Source: an uncultured Aquimarina sp. (GTDB lineage Bacteria; Bacteroidota; Bacteroidia; Flavobacteriales; Flavobacteriaceae). From it: a stretch of DNA of 64,000 nt. Positions 19,114 to 27,920 of the stretch are shown piece after piece (the stretch's first letter is position 1; each line of letters begins with the position of its first letter). The notes under the pieces are model-generated. The model was given only the letters and a program-made list of their open reading frames with translations, made no database searches and had not been told where the DNA came from. The position numbers were made by a program, and so were the translations under genes. The DNA is taken from positions 124,001 through 188,000 of the forward strand of contig CANMLW010000006.1 of NCBI GenBank assembly GCA_947498705.1, in the 5' to 3' direction.

Positions 19114-19701
19114 ATGCCAGTACAAACCATAGAAGAGTTAAAAGAAAAATGGGTAAACGGGTATAAACCCGACCAAAGTGATTTTGCAGATTTATTCGAT
19201 ACCATCGGTAATGGTAGCGGTGGCGGTGCAGAAGCCTTGTTACTAGGGCAAAAAAAAGAAACCTTAAGTACTATAATAGATCTTAGCCAAATTAAATTTG
19301 ATGGGGCAGAGAATAACCATCTGGAGCTCATCCCTGCAAAGGCCAATCAGATTATTTTGATACATGCCTATTATGTAGCATATGATATTACTAAGGCAGC
19401 AGCGATAGAAGGATTTGCACAAATGACTTTTGAGCACGAAGGAGGTAGTGTAAGCCCTCTTGCCACAATTCCTGTGATACAAAAAGGTAAAAGCCTCTTG
19501 TTTTCTTCATCACAGAGTGTACAAAGTAATCTTTTTACGAACCTGCAAGATACTCCAATCGGTAAAGCTTTTATCCTAAAAGGCTTCGATGGTTTTAAAA
19601 TTAGTGGCATGGCAGGAAAACTGTTGATAAAAGCAGATTACACCTATATGGACTTTCCGTATGCAGCGACACCTTTGACAAGTAAAGCGCAGCAGCGATA
19701 G
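19114..19701 (+). CDS. Small phage-tail-like protein of the eCIS locus
   Basis: 195 residues. The N-terminal block TIEELKEKWVNGYKPDQSDFADLFDTI resembles the start of many Bacteroidota phage tail-fibre or tail-appendage proteins, where it is thought to be the particle-binding end. A short Gly/Ser linker (GNGSGGGAE) precedes ~160 residues of predicted beta structure. Size and position between cargo and tape measure suggest a small fibre or accessory component. The exact role is not known. Base composition returns to that of the core locus, so it is probably not part of the toxin cassette. Confidence 0.5.
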   Translation: MPVQTIEELKEKWVNGYKPDQSDFADLFDTIGNGSGGGAEALLLGQKKETLSTIIDLSQIKFDGAENNHLELIPAKANQIILIHAYYVAYDITKAAAIEGFAQMTFEHEGGSVSPLATIPVIQKGKSLLFSSSQSVQSNLFTNLQDTPIGKAFILKGFDGFKISGMAGKLLIKADYTYMDFPYAATPLTSKAQQR

Positions 19702-19817
19702 CTTGTAAGATAGATATTGTTGCGTGTAATTAATGCAGAAATATTGCACTGAACTTATTGAAGTAATGTCTAAGTAGATCCTTGATTGCAACAATTTTTA
19801 TAGACTTTCTTTTTAAA

Positions 19818-19862
19818 CCGCTCCCCTTGCAGGGGGAGCTGTCCGAAGGACTGAGGGGGTGT
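19818..19862. repeat. Dispersed hairpin repeat, C-rich type
   Basis: CTCCCC-ttgca-GGGGGAG followed by 'ctgtccgaaggactgagggggt'. Two further elements of this style are at 57388 and 57584 in this window. It sits between the convergent ends of the 19114 and 19895 genes and may also help end transcription. Confidence 0.6.
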
Positions 19863-19894
19863 TTTGTTTTTGTAGATTCAAAAGTAAATTGACT

Positions 19895-21352
19895 TTAAAC
19901 CCAGTGCACATAGATAAACCCTTTTTTCCAGGGTAAGCGTACCATGCTAATTCCCCATGATATTTTGTTGAGTAGGATATCTTGTGTTTTGCGTTCTACG
20001 GTAAGAATCGCATCATTTTTCTGGAACTCTAATTTTCCCGGACGTTGTAAAAACTCATTTTGTAACAAACCAAAAGAAGATTTATGCATGCCTTTCCAAT
20101 TCTGTCGGGTAGCGTCTAATACCTTTTCGGTATGTTCTTTATGCAAATCGCTAAGGGTAATATGTCGGTCAATACTTTGCTGAAACGGGATGTTACATAA
20201 AAACTTTTCAAACAATAAATCACTCTCTGCTTGTTGAGTTTTTCCTGTTGCCAGATAATGTAGTATATGAGCCGCTAATTCGGGCTGGTTAATGTTTTTA
20301 TCCTCATCTAATACATCACAATGTTTAAATAAATGAGGTAAAAAAGGATGAACTAGAATAAGTCCGGCATTGGGGACATGTACTCCTTTTTCGATTACTT
20401 GAGAGGTGTCTTTTTTGGTTGTATCGGTATCAATACTCAACTCTTCTATAGAAGCACTATGTTGTTTTGTGTTTTGTAGATTGATTTTTACGGTCGTATC
20501 TTCAGGAATATTTAAATCTGCTGCTTCCTGCTTTTCAGTTATAGTATCAATCAGTTCTGGCAATATGATTTTTAGGGAAGTATCATCTGTAACAAATGCT
20601 ATATCATTGTTTTTGTAGTGTTTGATAATTTCTTTTTGAATCGATATTTCAGAAATTTCCTTTTGTATGGTAATCGTCTTCAGTAATTCCAGCCATAATC
20701 GTTTTTGTATGATAGTAGGTAATGGGCCTATACTATCGAATGTTTCTTTTAAAGTGGTGATACTATTCTCTAATTGGGGAACATAAAGCGTTACAATTTT
20801 TTTAAGAGCAGAAACAGATAATTGATGAATTAACCGTTTCTGCACTTGGGTTTGGGGCAAAATGCGTAAAAGACGTGATTTAAAATAAGGTTGTTCTATG
20901 AGTGGTATGAGTTGCGAATCCTCTAATAAAGAGGTGATCGAGGTTTCTACAAACCACCAAGGTGCCATACCGTGTTCTATAAAATACAACAAGGTTTCTA
21001 ATTGATGTTTTTCTTTGTCCAAGAACTTGGGGGAGTTTTTTTTCTCTGTAGTATTCCTCGTTGCAGCTAGTGACTTTTCTATTTGTTTTTGTACTTCTTC
21101 TACAAGTTGTTGTTTTAACGTTAAGTTTAGTTCTGGCTTTTGAGTGGTAATGTCTAATTCTAATTGATCAATTTGTATTGCAAACTCGGGTAATTGTTGC
21201 TCTAGTTGTTCAAAATAGCGTTCTATTTCAGGAAAAACTTCCAAATTTAGAAAACTACTAATATCGTCTTTTAAAGCAAATGCTTTTTCTTTACTATGGG
21301 TATTAACCTCTAGATAAACTTTATGAATGATATGTTTTTGAGAATCCTTCAC
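19895..21352 (-). CDS. Contractile injection system tape-measure protein (CIS_TMP family)
   Basis: 485 residues. The N-terminal domain (HKVYLEVNTHSKEKAFALKDDISSFL) and the conserved core AGLILVHPFLPHLFKHCD followed by '...AAHILHYLATGK' and the C-terminal 'LLNKISWGISMVRLPWKKG' are the recognisable blocks of the eCIS tape-measure family. In related particles this protein fills the tube and sets its length. It lies on the reverse strand within an otherwise forward locus. The Cys-rich gene at 21366 is directly upstream of it, 13 bp away, and both would be driven from the 21.7-22.2 kb region. Confidence 0.85.
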   Translation of the reverse strand: MKDSQKHIIHKVYLEVNTHSKEKAFALKDDISSFLNLEVFPEIERYFEQLEQQLPEFAIQIDQLELDITTQKPELNLTLKQQLVEEVQKQIEKSLAATRNTTEKKNSPKFLDKEKHQLETLLYFIEHGMAPWWFVETSITSLLEDSQLIPLIEQPYFKSRLLRILPQTQVQKRLIHQLSVSALKKIVTLYVPQLENSITTLKETFDSIGPLPTIIQKRLWLELLKTITIQKEISEISIQKEIIKHYKNNDIAFVTDDTSLKIILPELIDTITEKQEAADLNIPEDTTVKINLQNTKQHSASIEELSIDTDTTKKDTSQVIEKGVHVPNAGLILVHPFLPHLFKHCDVLDEDKNINQPELAAHILHYLATGKTQQAESDLLFEKFLCNIPFQQSIDRHITLSDLHKEHTEKVLDATRQNWKGMHKSSFGLLQNEFLQRPGKLEFQKNDAILTVERKTQDILLNKISWGISMVRLPWKKGFIYVHWV

Positions 21353-21365
21353 CTAGTATGAATAA

Positions 21366-21722
21366 TTAAAACTCATTTCCCCAAAAATTGGCTGGGCAAA
21401 TACTTCCTTTAGATTTTTGTTTGGCGCTTAACCGGCATCCGCAACCTCTTACAAATCCCTCTTTTGCAGTATCCGATACCTCTAGCGTAGTACTATTGAT
21501 CCATTTTCTTGGATTGCATGTATTTCCTTTTTTCAAAGCGCAAGAGTGGCATATTTTTTCACGAAGCGCAAAAATCGCCATCTCATTTTTGGTGGCCAAT
21601 CCGGCAACAGTACGCAACTCATTAATGTGTCCGCCAAGAATTGCACTTCGGTTATCATATATGTCTTTTAAATCCATGTTGATAGCGTAGTTGATCGCAT
21701 AATTACGAATTAAGTCATACAA
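21366..21722 (-). CDS. Small Cys-rich, probably zinc-binding protein
   Basis: 118 residues with Cys pairs C-x2-C (CHSC), a single C in GNTC, then GCGC and a final C in CPANFW, plus nearby His. The ending 'GCGCRLSAKQ...ICPANFW' is reminiscent of short zinc-ribbon-like proteins found in Bacteroidota phages. It is co-oriented with and just upstream of the tape-measure gene, so probably made with it. Function unknown; an assembly factor for the tape measure is a guess from context only. The true start may be the second Met at residue 16 (MDLKDIYDN). Confidence 0.6.
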   Translation of the reverse strand: MYDLIRNYAINYAINMDLKDIYDNRSAILGGHINELRTVAGLATKNEMAIFALREKICHSCALKKGNTCNPRKWINSTTLEVSDTAKEGFVRGCGCRLSAKQKSKGSICPANFWGNEF

Positions 21723-21764
21723 AATAGGAGGGATTATGTGAAAAAATAAATATCCGCATTACAA

Positions 21765-21782
21765 ATTTCTGTCTTTGCAGTA
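21765..21782 (+). repeat. Left arm of 18-bp inverted repeat
   Basis: ATTTCTGTCTTTGCAGTA; the exact reverse complement is at 22080-22097. Confidence 0.85.
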
Positions 21783-22079
21783 AAATGTTAGGTAACACGT
21801 TAAGCAATTCTAAACAAAACCATATTGGATTTTTAGAATAGATCAAAAAGCACATCAGAAGGTTATATGTGTAAAGGTTTGATTTATAGTAAATGACAAC
21901 CTATAAAGGTAATCATCCTTTTTGTAGATATGATAAAATGAAAGTTAAAAAAACAATAAAAAAGAAGGGGATTTAGAACCTTCAATTTTTTTGAATTTGG
22001 AAGTAAATAAATATGGCTTTCTTGAGGGAATTTGTATCCTTTTGAAAATAAGGGGCTAAGGGTTTTTGAAACAACAATC

Positions 22080-22097
22080 TACTGCAAAGACAGAAAT
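22080..22097 (-). repeat. Right arm of 18-bp inverted repeat
   Basis: TACTGCAAAGACAGAAAT, the exact reverse complement of 21765-21782. Confidence 0.85.
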
Positions 22098-22209
22098 ACG
22101 AGTATCAAAAAATTGATTTTGATAGGCTATCTCAATTAGATTTGTTAGGAGCAGGATATACTTAACTGTATGATTATTTAGAAATCAGAAAATATATACT
22201 ATAGATTTT

Positions 22210-22782
22210 ATGATATACGATGTATTAAACATACTTAAAAAAGAGGCTTCCGATTATTTGGATAGTATAGAGAGTGAAGGCGAAGTGGTGCTGGATAATG
22301 TTGCCAAAGCAGATGATCCTGGCGCTGGTTTATCAGATAAAGTTGTTTTAACCTTATTAAGTATGGAAGAAGAAGCGACTTTAAAAAATAAACCTAATCA
22401 TAAGGTCGTGAATGGTACAACCATTCATAAAAGTGCACCTGCCTATGTAAACCTTTATGTCATGTTTGCTGCTAATAGAAATAATTATGATAAATCACTT
22501 CAGGATATTTCATCTATAGTAGAGTTTTTTCAAGACAAAACTTTTTTTACACAATCCAATACCCCAAACCATGGTACAGAGCTTATAGAATTTAAGTTTA
22601 TGATCGATTTAAGCAGCCTTCGTTTTGAACAGCTTAGTTATGTGTGGGGTGTTTTGGGAGGTAAAGTAATGCCTTCTGCCTTTTATAAAGTGAGTGTTAT
22701 AAAAGTAGAAAGAGAAAAAGTTAAACAGAAAGGTCCAGCAATTACAACTATAGAAGAAACTTTAAATCATATCAAATCATGA
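22210..22782 (+). CDS. DUF4255 protein, eCIS tail terminator/cap (Afp16/Pvc16-like)
   Basis: 190 residues. The run 'VVLTLLSMEEEATLKN', 'APAYVNLYVMFAANRNNYDKSL' and 'LRFEQLSYVWGVLGGK' matches the DUF4255 domain, which in Afp and PVC particles caps the top of sheath and tube and stops their growth. Length fits the minimal domain without a C-terminal extension. It is the first gene of the forward structural operon. It overlaps the next gene by 4 bp (ATGA), so the two are translationally coupled. Confidence 0.85.
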   Translation: MIYDVLNILKKEASDYLDSIESEGEVVLDNVAKADDPGAGLSDKVVLTLLSMEEEATLKNKPNHKVVNGTTIHKSAPAYVNLYVMFAANRNNYDKSLQDISSIVEFFQDKTFFTQSNTPNHGTELIEFKFMIDLSSLRFEQLSYVWGVLGGKVMPSAFYKVSVIKVEREKVKQKGPAITTIEETLNHIKS

Positions 22783-23561
22783 GTTTTTCGATCATATATA
22801 AACCACTGTTTGAGCTTCATATTTTTCATAACTACTTTTTAGGTATAGGAGAAGAAGAGTATGACCATACACAAAAACCAGATGTATTTGATACGTATAA
22901 CGCACAAGACTTTGTAGTCATTGTACCCAAAGCACAGACACAAAAGATACTAAGAAATCATAAGATTTCTATAAAACCTACATCTACTGGATTGATGGGG
23001 TTTATATCGGTAGATGAAAACGCAGAACCTGTTATTAATAGCGAAGGGTTAAATTTAGAATTCCTGATATACATTAAGGATTCATTGTTTGAAAAGTATA
23101 CAAAGCTTAATACAAACACTTCCCAGATTTTCCATTTTAAGTCAGATAAAAATGCGGGTAACTATAAGTTAGACAGACTTAATGCAAAAAATGCATCGCC
23201 CATCAATGATTTTTCGGTGCCTTATGATAGCGAAGAAAATTCTGAATATCAACAACTTTTAAAAGATATAACTATAAAAGATAGAATGTCTCTCTTTGGT
23301 ATTGTCTCTTTGGGTATTGAGGATCTTTTAAATGGTCAAAAGGTTCCGAATGCAACTAAGGAATTCAAGATTGTTTTTAAAAGTAAAAAAGCATTTTGGG
23401 TGTATTTGGATGAAGAGGATCAGGAAGTGTATCGTACATCAGAGAAACTCCCTCTGATTAAAAAAGGCACAATCGAAGTAATAGATGATGATTCTGTGGT
23501 TTACAGAATGGCAACTCCCAGAGATATGGATTTAGCTGGTGAAGCCAGAATATATGTTTAA
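22779..23561 (+). CDS. Unknown eCIS protein between cap and sheath genes
   Basis: 260 residues, soluble, acidic, mostly predicted beta structure. No motif is recognised. Position (4-bp overlap with the DUF4255 cap gene, 22 bp before the first sheath gene) argues for a structural or assembly role at the top end of the particle, such as a second cap or adaptor protein. It has clear segments typical of a viral-type beta protein (IIYKPLFELHIFHNYFLG; SLFGIVSLGIEDLLNG; a C-terminal 'RMATPRDMDLAGEARIYV'). The role is inferred from neighbourhood only. Confidence 0.5.
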   Translation: MSFSIIYKPLFELHIFHNYFLGIGEEEYDHTQKPDVFDTYNAQDFVVIVPKAQTQKILRNHKISIKPTSTGLMGFISVDENAEPVINSEGLNLEFLIYIKDSLFEKYTKLNTNTSQIFHFKSDKNAGNYKLDRLNAKNASPINDFSVPYDSEENSEYQQLLKDITIKDRMSLFGIVSLGIEDLLNGQKVPNATKEFKIVFKSKKAFWVYLDEEDQEVYRTSEKLPLIKKGTIEVIDDDSVVYRMATPRDMDLAGEARIYV

Positions 23562-23583
23562 TTATTGATAAAATTAAAAAAAA

Positions 23584-25173
23584 ATGTCAACACAATTGAA
23601 AACACCGGGGGTTTATATAGAAGAAGTCTCCAAGTTACCTCCTTCGGTAGCGCAAGTAGAAACAGCTATTCCGGCATTTATTGGATATACAGCAAAAGCC
23701 ACCAGAAAAAAGGAGAATGATCTAAATCTTACTCCTACACGTGTCACATCATTGTTAGAGTATGAGCAGTTTTTTGGAGGCGCAAATGCGTTACAATTGG
23801 TGTTACAAGAAGATATAACCAATGGATCGATCGTACAACAACCCACCGAGAAGTTTTTGATGTATTATGCATTGCAAATGTATTTTGCAAACGGGGGTGG
23901 ACCTTGTTATATCGTATCTGTTGATACCTATGCCAATGCAGCTAATACAGTAAGCGATACCAAATTGACAGCAGGTTTAAGTACATTAGAACGAGAAGAT
24001 GAACCTACGTTATTAGTATTTCCCGATGCAATTTCTATTGGTACAGAGGGTAAATTCTATGGTGTATATAGTCAGGCATTGTTACAAGCAAATAACTTAA
24101 AAGATCGTTTTGTTATTATGGATACCTATACAGGAGATCCATCTACCATAGCAAAGTTTAGAGCAGGAGTAGCAGGAGATAAGTACGGTGCGGCGTATTA
24201 CCCGCATCTTAATACAACCTTATCTTATGCGTATGCAGATACCAGTACGATAAGCCATACTGGTACGGGTTATGATTATGCAAGTGAAAAAGCAGCTTTG
24301 GCAGCTGTACAGGCAGATGGAGACATTACCAATGCCACAGATGCTGAAGCAAAAGAAGCAGAAGTTCAAGCAATTATAGATAGCATTAACGCTACTTTAG
24401 ATACACCAATTCCTGGTAATCTGGATGTAAGTAGTGCCACCAAATTTAAAGATTCTATTGGAGCCTTTTTAACGGCTCTGGGAACACAAAAAGATGTAAA
24501 AGGAAATTATGACGGAATCACATTTGGTGCATTAAAATCAAATCATCCAACAGCCTATGCGTCTATCCAAAGACAAATACAAGCTATGTCTGTGGTGTTA
24601 CCACCATCAGCTGCTATTGCAGGGGTATATGCCAGAATAGATAGTACTCGTGGGGTATGGAAAGCTCCTGCCAATACAGGACTATCGTATGTATCTTCTT
24701 TAACAGAAAAAGTAACCCATAACGATCAGCATGATCTTAATGTAGATACCAAAGCAGGTAAATCAATCAATGTTATACGCAATTTTACTGGTAAAGGGAT
24801 ACTTGTATGGGGAGCCAGAACATTAGATGGTAATAGTAATGAATGGCGCTATGTTTCTGTAAGAAGATTTTTTAACATGGTAGAGGAATCTGTGAAGAAA
24901 GCCGTAGATCAGTTTGTTTTTGAAGCAAATGATGCTAACACCTGGGTAAAGGTAAAAACCATGATCGAAAATTTCCTGAACCAACAATGGAGAGCAGGTG
25001 CATTGGCAGGAGCAACACCAAAAGAAGCCTATTACGTAAGTGTTGGGTTAAATGAAACCATGTCTGCACAAGATATTTTAGAAGGGAGAATGAATGTAGA
25101 AATAGGAATGGCGGCAGTACGCCCGGCAGAGTTTATTATACTTCAATTCTCGCATAAATTACAAGAATCATAA
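23584..25173 (+). CDS. Contractile sheath protein 1
   Basis: 529 residues. The N-terminal TPGVYIEEVSKLPPSVAQVETA, then PAFIGYTA, is the strand that extends to the next sheath subunit. The conserved core 'FANGGGPCYIVS', 'GVWKAPAN' and 'WGARTLDGNSNEWRYVSVRRFFNM' are the usual phage/eCIS sheath blocks. Relative to sheath 2 (25646) it has ~90 extra residues in the middle (about residues 220-310), which would form an outward-facing domain. Sheath subunits store the energy of contraction. The adjacent tube gene is 11 bp away. Confidence 0.95.
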   Translation: MSTQLKTPGVYIEEVSKLPPSVAQVETAIPAFIGYTAKATRKKENDLNLTPTRVTSLLEYEQFFGGANALQLVLQEDITNGSIVQQPTEKFLMYYALQMYFANGGGPCYIVSVDTYANAANTVSDTKLTAGLSTLEREDEPTLLVFPDAISIGTEGKFYGVYSQALLQANNLKDRFVIMDTYTGDPSTIAKFRAGVAGDKYGAAYYPHLNTTLSYAYADTSTISHTGTGYDYASEKAALAAVQADGDITNATDAEAKEAEVQAIIDSINATLDTPIPGNLDVSSATKFKDSIGAFLTALGTQKDVKGNYDGITFGALKSNHPTAYASIQRQIQAMSVVLPPSAAIAGVYARIDSTRGVWKAPANTGLSYVSSLTEKVTHNDQHDLNVDTKAGKSINVIRNFTGKGILVWGARTLDGNSNEWRYVSVRRFFNMVEESVKKAVDQFVFEANDANTWVKVKTMIENFLNQQWRAGALAGATPKEAYYVSVGLNETMSAQDILEGRMNVEIGMAAVRPAEFIILQFSHKLQES

Positions 25174-25184
25174 ACAATTAAATT

Positions 25185-25616
25185 ATGAACGAATACCCGT
25201 TAACAAAGTTTTACTTCCAGGTGGATTGGGGAGGTACTCAGATAGGATTTCATGAAGTATCTGGTTTAGATATCGAAGTAGAAACCATAGAATATAGACA
25301 AGGATCCAGCCCAGAGTTTAGTAAGATAAAGATGCCTGGTATGAAGAAGTATAGCAATATCACTTTGAAACGAGGATCTTTTAAAGGCGATAATGAATAT
25401 TTTGAATGGTTACAAACCATACAACTTAATACAGTAGAGAGAAGAACAATTACCATTTCACTATTGGATGAAGAAGGACAACCTACTATTGTTTGGAAAG
25501 TAAACAACGCTTTTCCTATCAAAGTAATGTCCACCGACCTAAAAGCAGAAGGAAACGAGGTCGCTATAGAATCTATAGAAATAGCGCACGAAGGCTTGAC
25601 TATAGAGAATAATTAA
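25185..25616 (+). CDS. Inner tube protein 1 (gp19/Hcp-like)
   Basis: 143 residues, the standard size of T4-gp19-type tube proteins. Blocks 'KFYFQVDWGGTQIGFHEVSGL', 'IKMPGMKKYSNITLKRG' and 'AFPIKVMSTDLKAEGNEVAIESIEIAHEGL' define the family. It stacks as hexameric rings to make the tube driven into the target. By direct comparison it differs from tube 2 (26973) at about 21 of 143 positions. It lies between the two sheath genes. Confidence 0.95.
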   Translation: MNEYPLTKFYFQVDWGGTQIGFHEVSGLDIEVETIEYRQGSSPEFSKIKMPGMKKYSNITLKRGSFKGDNEYFEWLQTIQLNTVERRTITISLLDEEGQPTIVWKVNNAFPIKVMSTDLKAEGNEVAIESIEIAHEGLTIENN

Positions 25617-25645
25617 AATATCGAATACAAATAAATTTAAAACTT

Positions 25646-26953
25646 ATGAATTATAAAACACCTGGTGCTTATATAGAGGAAATTTCAAAGTTTCCTCCTT
25701 CTGTAGCGCAAGTAGAAACAGCTATTCCTGCTTTCATAGGATATACAGCAATAGCTACCGAAACAGAACCTGTTAGAATCACTTCTTTGTTAGAGTATGA
25801 AACCATTTTTGGAGGAGCAAATCCAGAAACGGGGATTTCTGCAACCATTACAGAAGGAAATGTTGTAGTAACACATACTAGCATAAGCCCCAATAATATG
25901 TATTATACATTACAGATGTATTTTGCAAACGGAGGTGGACCATGCTATATCGTATCAGCCGGAGCTTATAAAGCACCTGTTCATGGTGATTTGACAACTG
26001 CAATGGCGAAATTAGAGAAAGAAGACGAACCTACCTTGTTAGTGATTCCGGAAGCATCGGGGTTAGCAGCAGATAAGGCTTATGGTGCCGTGTATGATGC
26101 AGCTTTAAAACAAGCAGAAAAACTACAAGATCGTTTTGTAATTATCGATACCAGTAGTGCATCAGATTTAAGAGATAATCTTCCATTGTCTTCTAACCTA
26201 AAATATGGAGCAGCTTATTATCCTAACTTAAAAACGGTGTTGAGTTATGCTTATGATGAAACTACCATCGATGTAGTAATTGATAGCGATCCAGCTGTAA
26301 AACTAGATACATTAAAAACTACCAACTCTACAGATTACAATGCTGTAAAAGCTGAAATTTCTTCAATACCAGTAGAATTACCTCCATCAGGTGCCATTGC
26401 AGGAGTGTATGCAAAAGTAGACAGCACTAGTGGTGTATGGAAAGCTCCGGCAAACTTAGGGTTAAGTTATGTAATTGGTCCAACGGTAAAGATTACCAAG
26501 TTAGAACAAGATGGATTAAATGTACATGAAGAGGCAGGAAAATCAATCAATGCGATTCGAAGTTTTACAGGTAAAGGAACCTTGGTTTGGGGAGCAAGAA
26601 CACTTGATGGCAATAGTAATGAGTGGCGATATGTACCTGTAAGACGATTCTTTAATATGGTAGAAGAATCTGTAAAAAAAGCGTCAGAACGATTTGTTTT
26701 CGAATCGAATGATGCCAATACATGGATTCGCGTACGAGCTATGATCGAAAACTTCTTAAATCAACAATGGAAAGCAGGTGCGTTGGCAGGTGCTAAAGCA
26801 GAAGATGCTTATTATGTACGTGTTGGATTAAATGAAACTATGACCGCAGTAGATGTACTAAATGGTAGAATGATCGTAGAAATCGGTATGGCGGCAGTGA
26901 GACCTGCAGAATTTATTGTATTGCGATTTTCTCACAAATTACAAGAATCATAA
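25646..26953 (+). CDS. Contractile sheath protein 2
   Basis: 435 residues. Nearly the same N-terminal start as sheath 1 (TPGAYIEEISKFPPSVAQVE) and same C-terminal core (GTLVWGARTLDGNSNEWRYV; 'FLNQQWKAGALAGA'; ends FSHKLQES as does sheath 1), but the central ~90-residue insertion is absent. Multiple sheath paralogues are known in Afp/PVC, where one makes the bulk of the trunk and another the ring nearest the baseplate. Which is which here cannot be decided from sequence. Confidence 0.95.
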   Translation: MNYKTPGAYIEEISKFPPSVAQVETAIPAFIGYTAIATETEPVRITSLLEYETIFGGANPETGISATITEGNVVVTHTSISPNNMYYTLQMYFANGGGPCYIVSAGAYKAPVHGDLTTAMAKLEKEDEPTLLVIPEASGLAADKAYGAVYDAALKQAEKLQDRFVIIDTSSASDLRDNLPLSSNLKYGAAYYPNLKTVLSYAYDETTIDVVIDSDPAVKLDTLKTTNSTDYNAVKAEISSIPVELPPSGAIAGVYAKVDSTSGVWKAPANLGLSYVIGPTVKITKLEQDGLNVHEEAGKSINAIRSFTGKGTLVWGARTLDGNSNEWRYVPVRRFFNMVEESVKKASERFVFESNDANTWIRVRAMIENFLNQQWKAGALAGAKAEDAYYVRVGLNETMTAVDVLNGRMIVEIGMAAVRPAEFIVLRFSHKLQES

Positions 26954-26972
26954 ACGTTAAAAAAACAAAATT

Positions 26973-27404
26973 ATGCAAGAATATCCATTATCTAAATTTT
27001 ATTTCCAGGTAGATTGGGGTGGAACTCAAATAGGTTTTCACGAAGTAAGTGGTCTCGATGTAGAAGTAGAAGTTATAGAGCACCGTATAAGTAACAGTCC
27101 AGAGTTTAGTAAAATCAAAATGCCTGGGATGAAGAAATTTAGCAATATCACGCTAAAAAGAGGATCCTTTAAAGGTGATAACGAATACTTTCAATGGTTA
27201 CAAACCATCCAGCTTAATAACGTAGAGCGCAGAACGATTACCATTTCATTATTGGATGAAGAAGGAAACCCGGCAATTACCTGGAAAGTGAATAAAGCAT
27301 TTCCTATGAAGCTACAATCTACAGATCTAAAAGCAGAAGGAAATGAGGTGGCTATAGAATCATTAGAAATAGCTCACGAAGGACTAATCATAGAAAACAG
27401 TTAA
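26973..27404 (+). CDS. Inner tube protein 2 (gp19/Hcp-like)
   Basis: 143 residues and no indels relative to tube 1 (about 85% identical by eye). Differences cluster at residues 34-42 (VIEHRISNS) and in the C-terminal third. It follows sheath 2 by 19 bp exactly as tube 1 follows sheath 1, so this is a duplicated sheath-tube unit. It could form the trunk tube or a baseplate-proximal ring. Confidence 0.95.
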   Translation: MQEYPLSKFYFQVDWGGTQIGFHEVSGLDVEVEVIEHRISNSPEFSKIKMPGMKKFSNITLKRGSFKGDNEYFQWLQTIQLNNVERRTITISLLDEEGNPAITWKVNKAFPMKLQSTDLKAEGNEVAIESLEIAHEGLIIENS

Positions 27405-27407
27405 TAC

Positions 27408-27866
27408 ATGGCTATTATATATCCTCCTACCAGTTTCTCCTTTATTGTTAATGGTGTTTCTACGCTAGAGGGGATAGACTCCCAGTTTCAATCCGTGTCG
27501 GGACTCTCGACCGAGATTGAAACTGAAGAGTATGCCGAAGGTGGAGAAAACAGGTTTAAACATCAGCTACCAACCAGAGCAAAGTATCCTAACTTAATAT
27601 TAAAACGAGGGATGATACAAAGCTCAGGATTGATATCCTGGTGTAGAGAAGCGATGGAGAATTTTAATTTCGAAACGAGGGATTTGATCATCACTCTTAA
27701 CGGGGGTGTAGGATCTAGTGCTCCATTAATGGTGTGGAATGTAGTAGGTGCTTACCCGGTAAAATGGGAAATATCAGAGTTTCATGCAGAAGAAAACAAA
27801 CTGGCCATAGAAACGGTAGAGTTAAAATACCAGTATTTTACGATACCAACAATACCAAAGATATAG
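27408..27866 (+). CDS. Tube-initiator/baseplate tube protein (Afp5-like, gp19 family)
   Basis: 152 residues. It has the gp19 layout (FSFIVNGVSTLEGIDSQFQSVSGLS; 'PTRAKYPNLILKRG'; 'AYPVKWEISEFHAEENKLAIETVELKYQYF') but is diverged from the two trunk-type tubes. Such a third tube paralogue in eCIS normally joins the tube to the spike hub. It starts 3 bp after tube 2. Family is secure; position in the particle is by analogy. Confidence 0.9.
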   Translation: MAIIYPPTSFSFIVNGVSTLEGIDSQFQSVSGLSTEIETEEYAEGGENRFKHQLPTRAKYPNLILKRGMIQSSGLISWCREAMENFNFETRDLIITLNGGVGSSAPLMVWNVVGAYPVKWEISEFHAEENKLAIETVELKYQYFTIPTIPKI

Positions 27867-27920
27867 GTATAGCGATAAATTATAAAAGCTTATCTCGATA
27901 CCATAACAAAATAGAAAAAT

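Larger units (their letters stand above)
21723..22209. promoter_or_regulatory. Divergent control region of the eCIS, bounded by 18-bp inverted repeats
   Basis: A 487-bp non-coding region separates the reverse tape-measure unit from the forward structural operon and must carry both promoters. A perfect 18-bp inverted repeat, ATTTCTGTCTTTGCAGTA at 21765-21782 and its complement at 22080-22097, brackets 297 bp. It could be a pair of regulator sites that loop the DNA, or the ends of a small inserted element. No ORF of note lies between the arms. Confidence 0.6.

Noticed and set aside
18399..19114. Toxin-immunity pair as an independent mobile element
   Set aside because: No transposase, integrase or flanking repeats were found around it; only base composition sets it apart.
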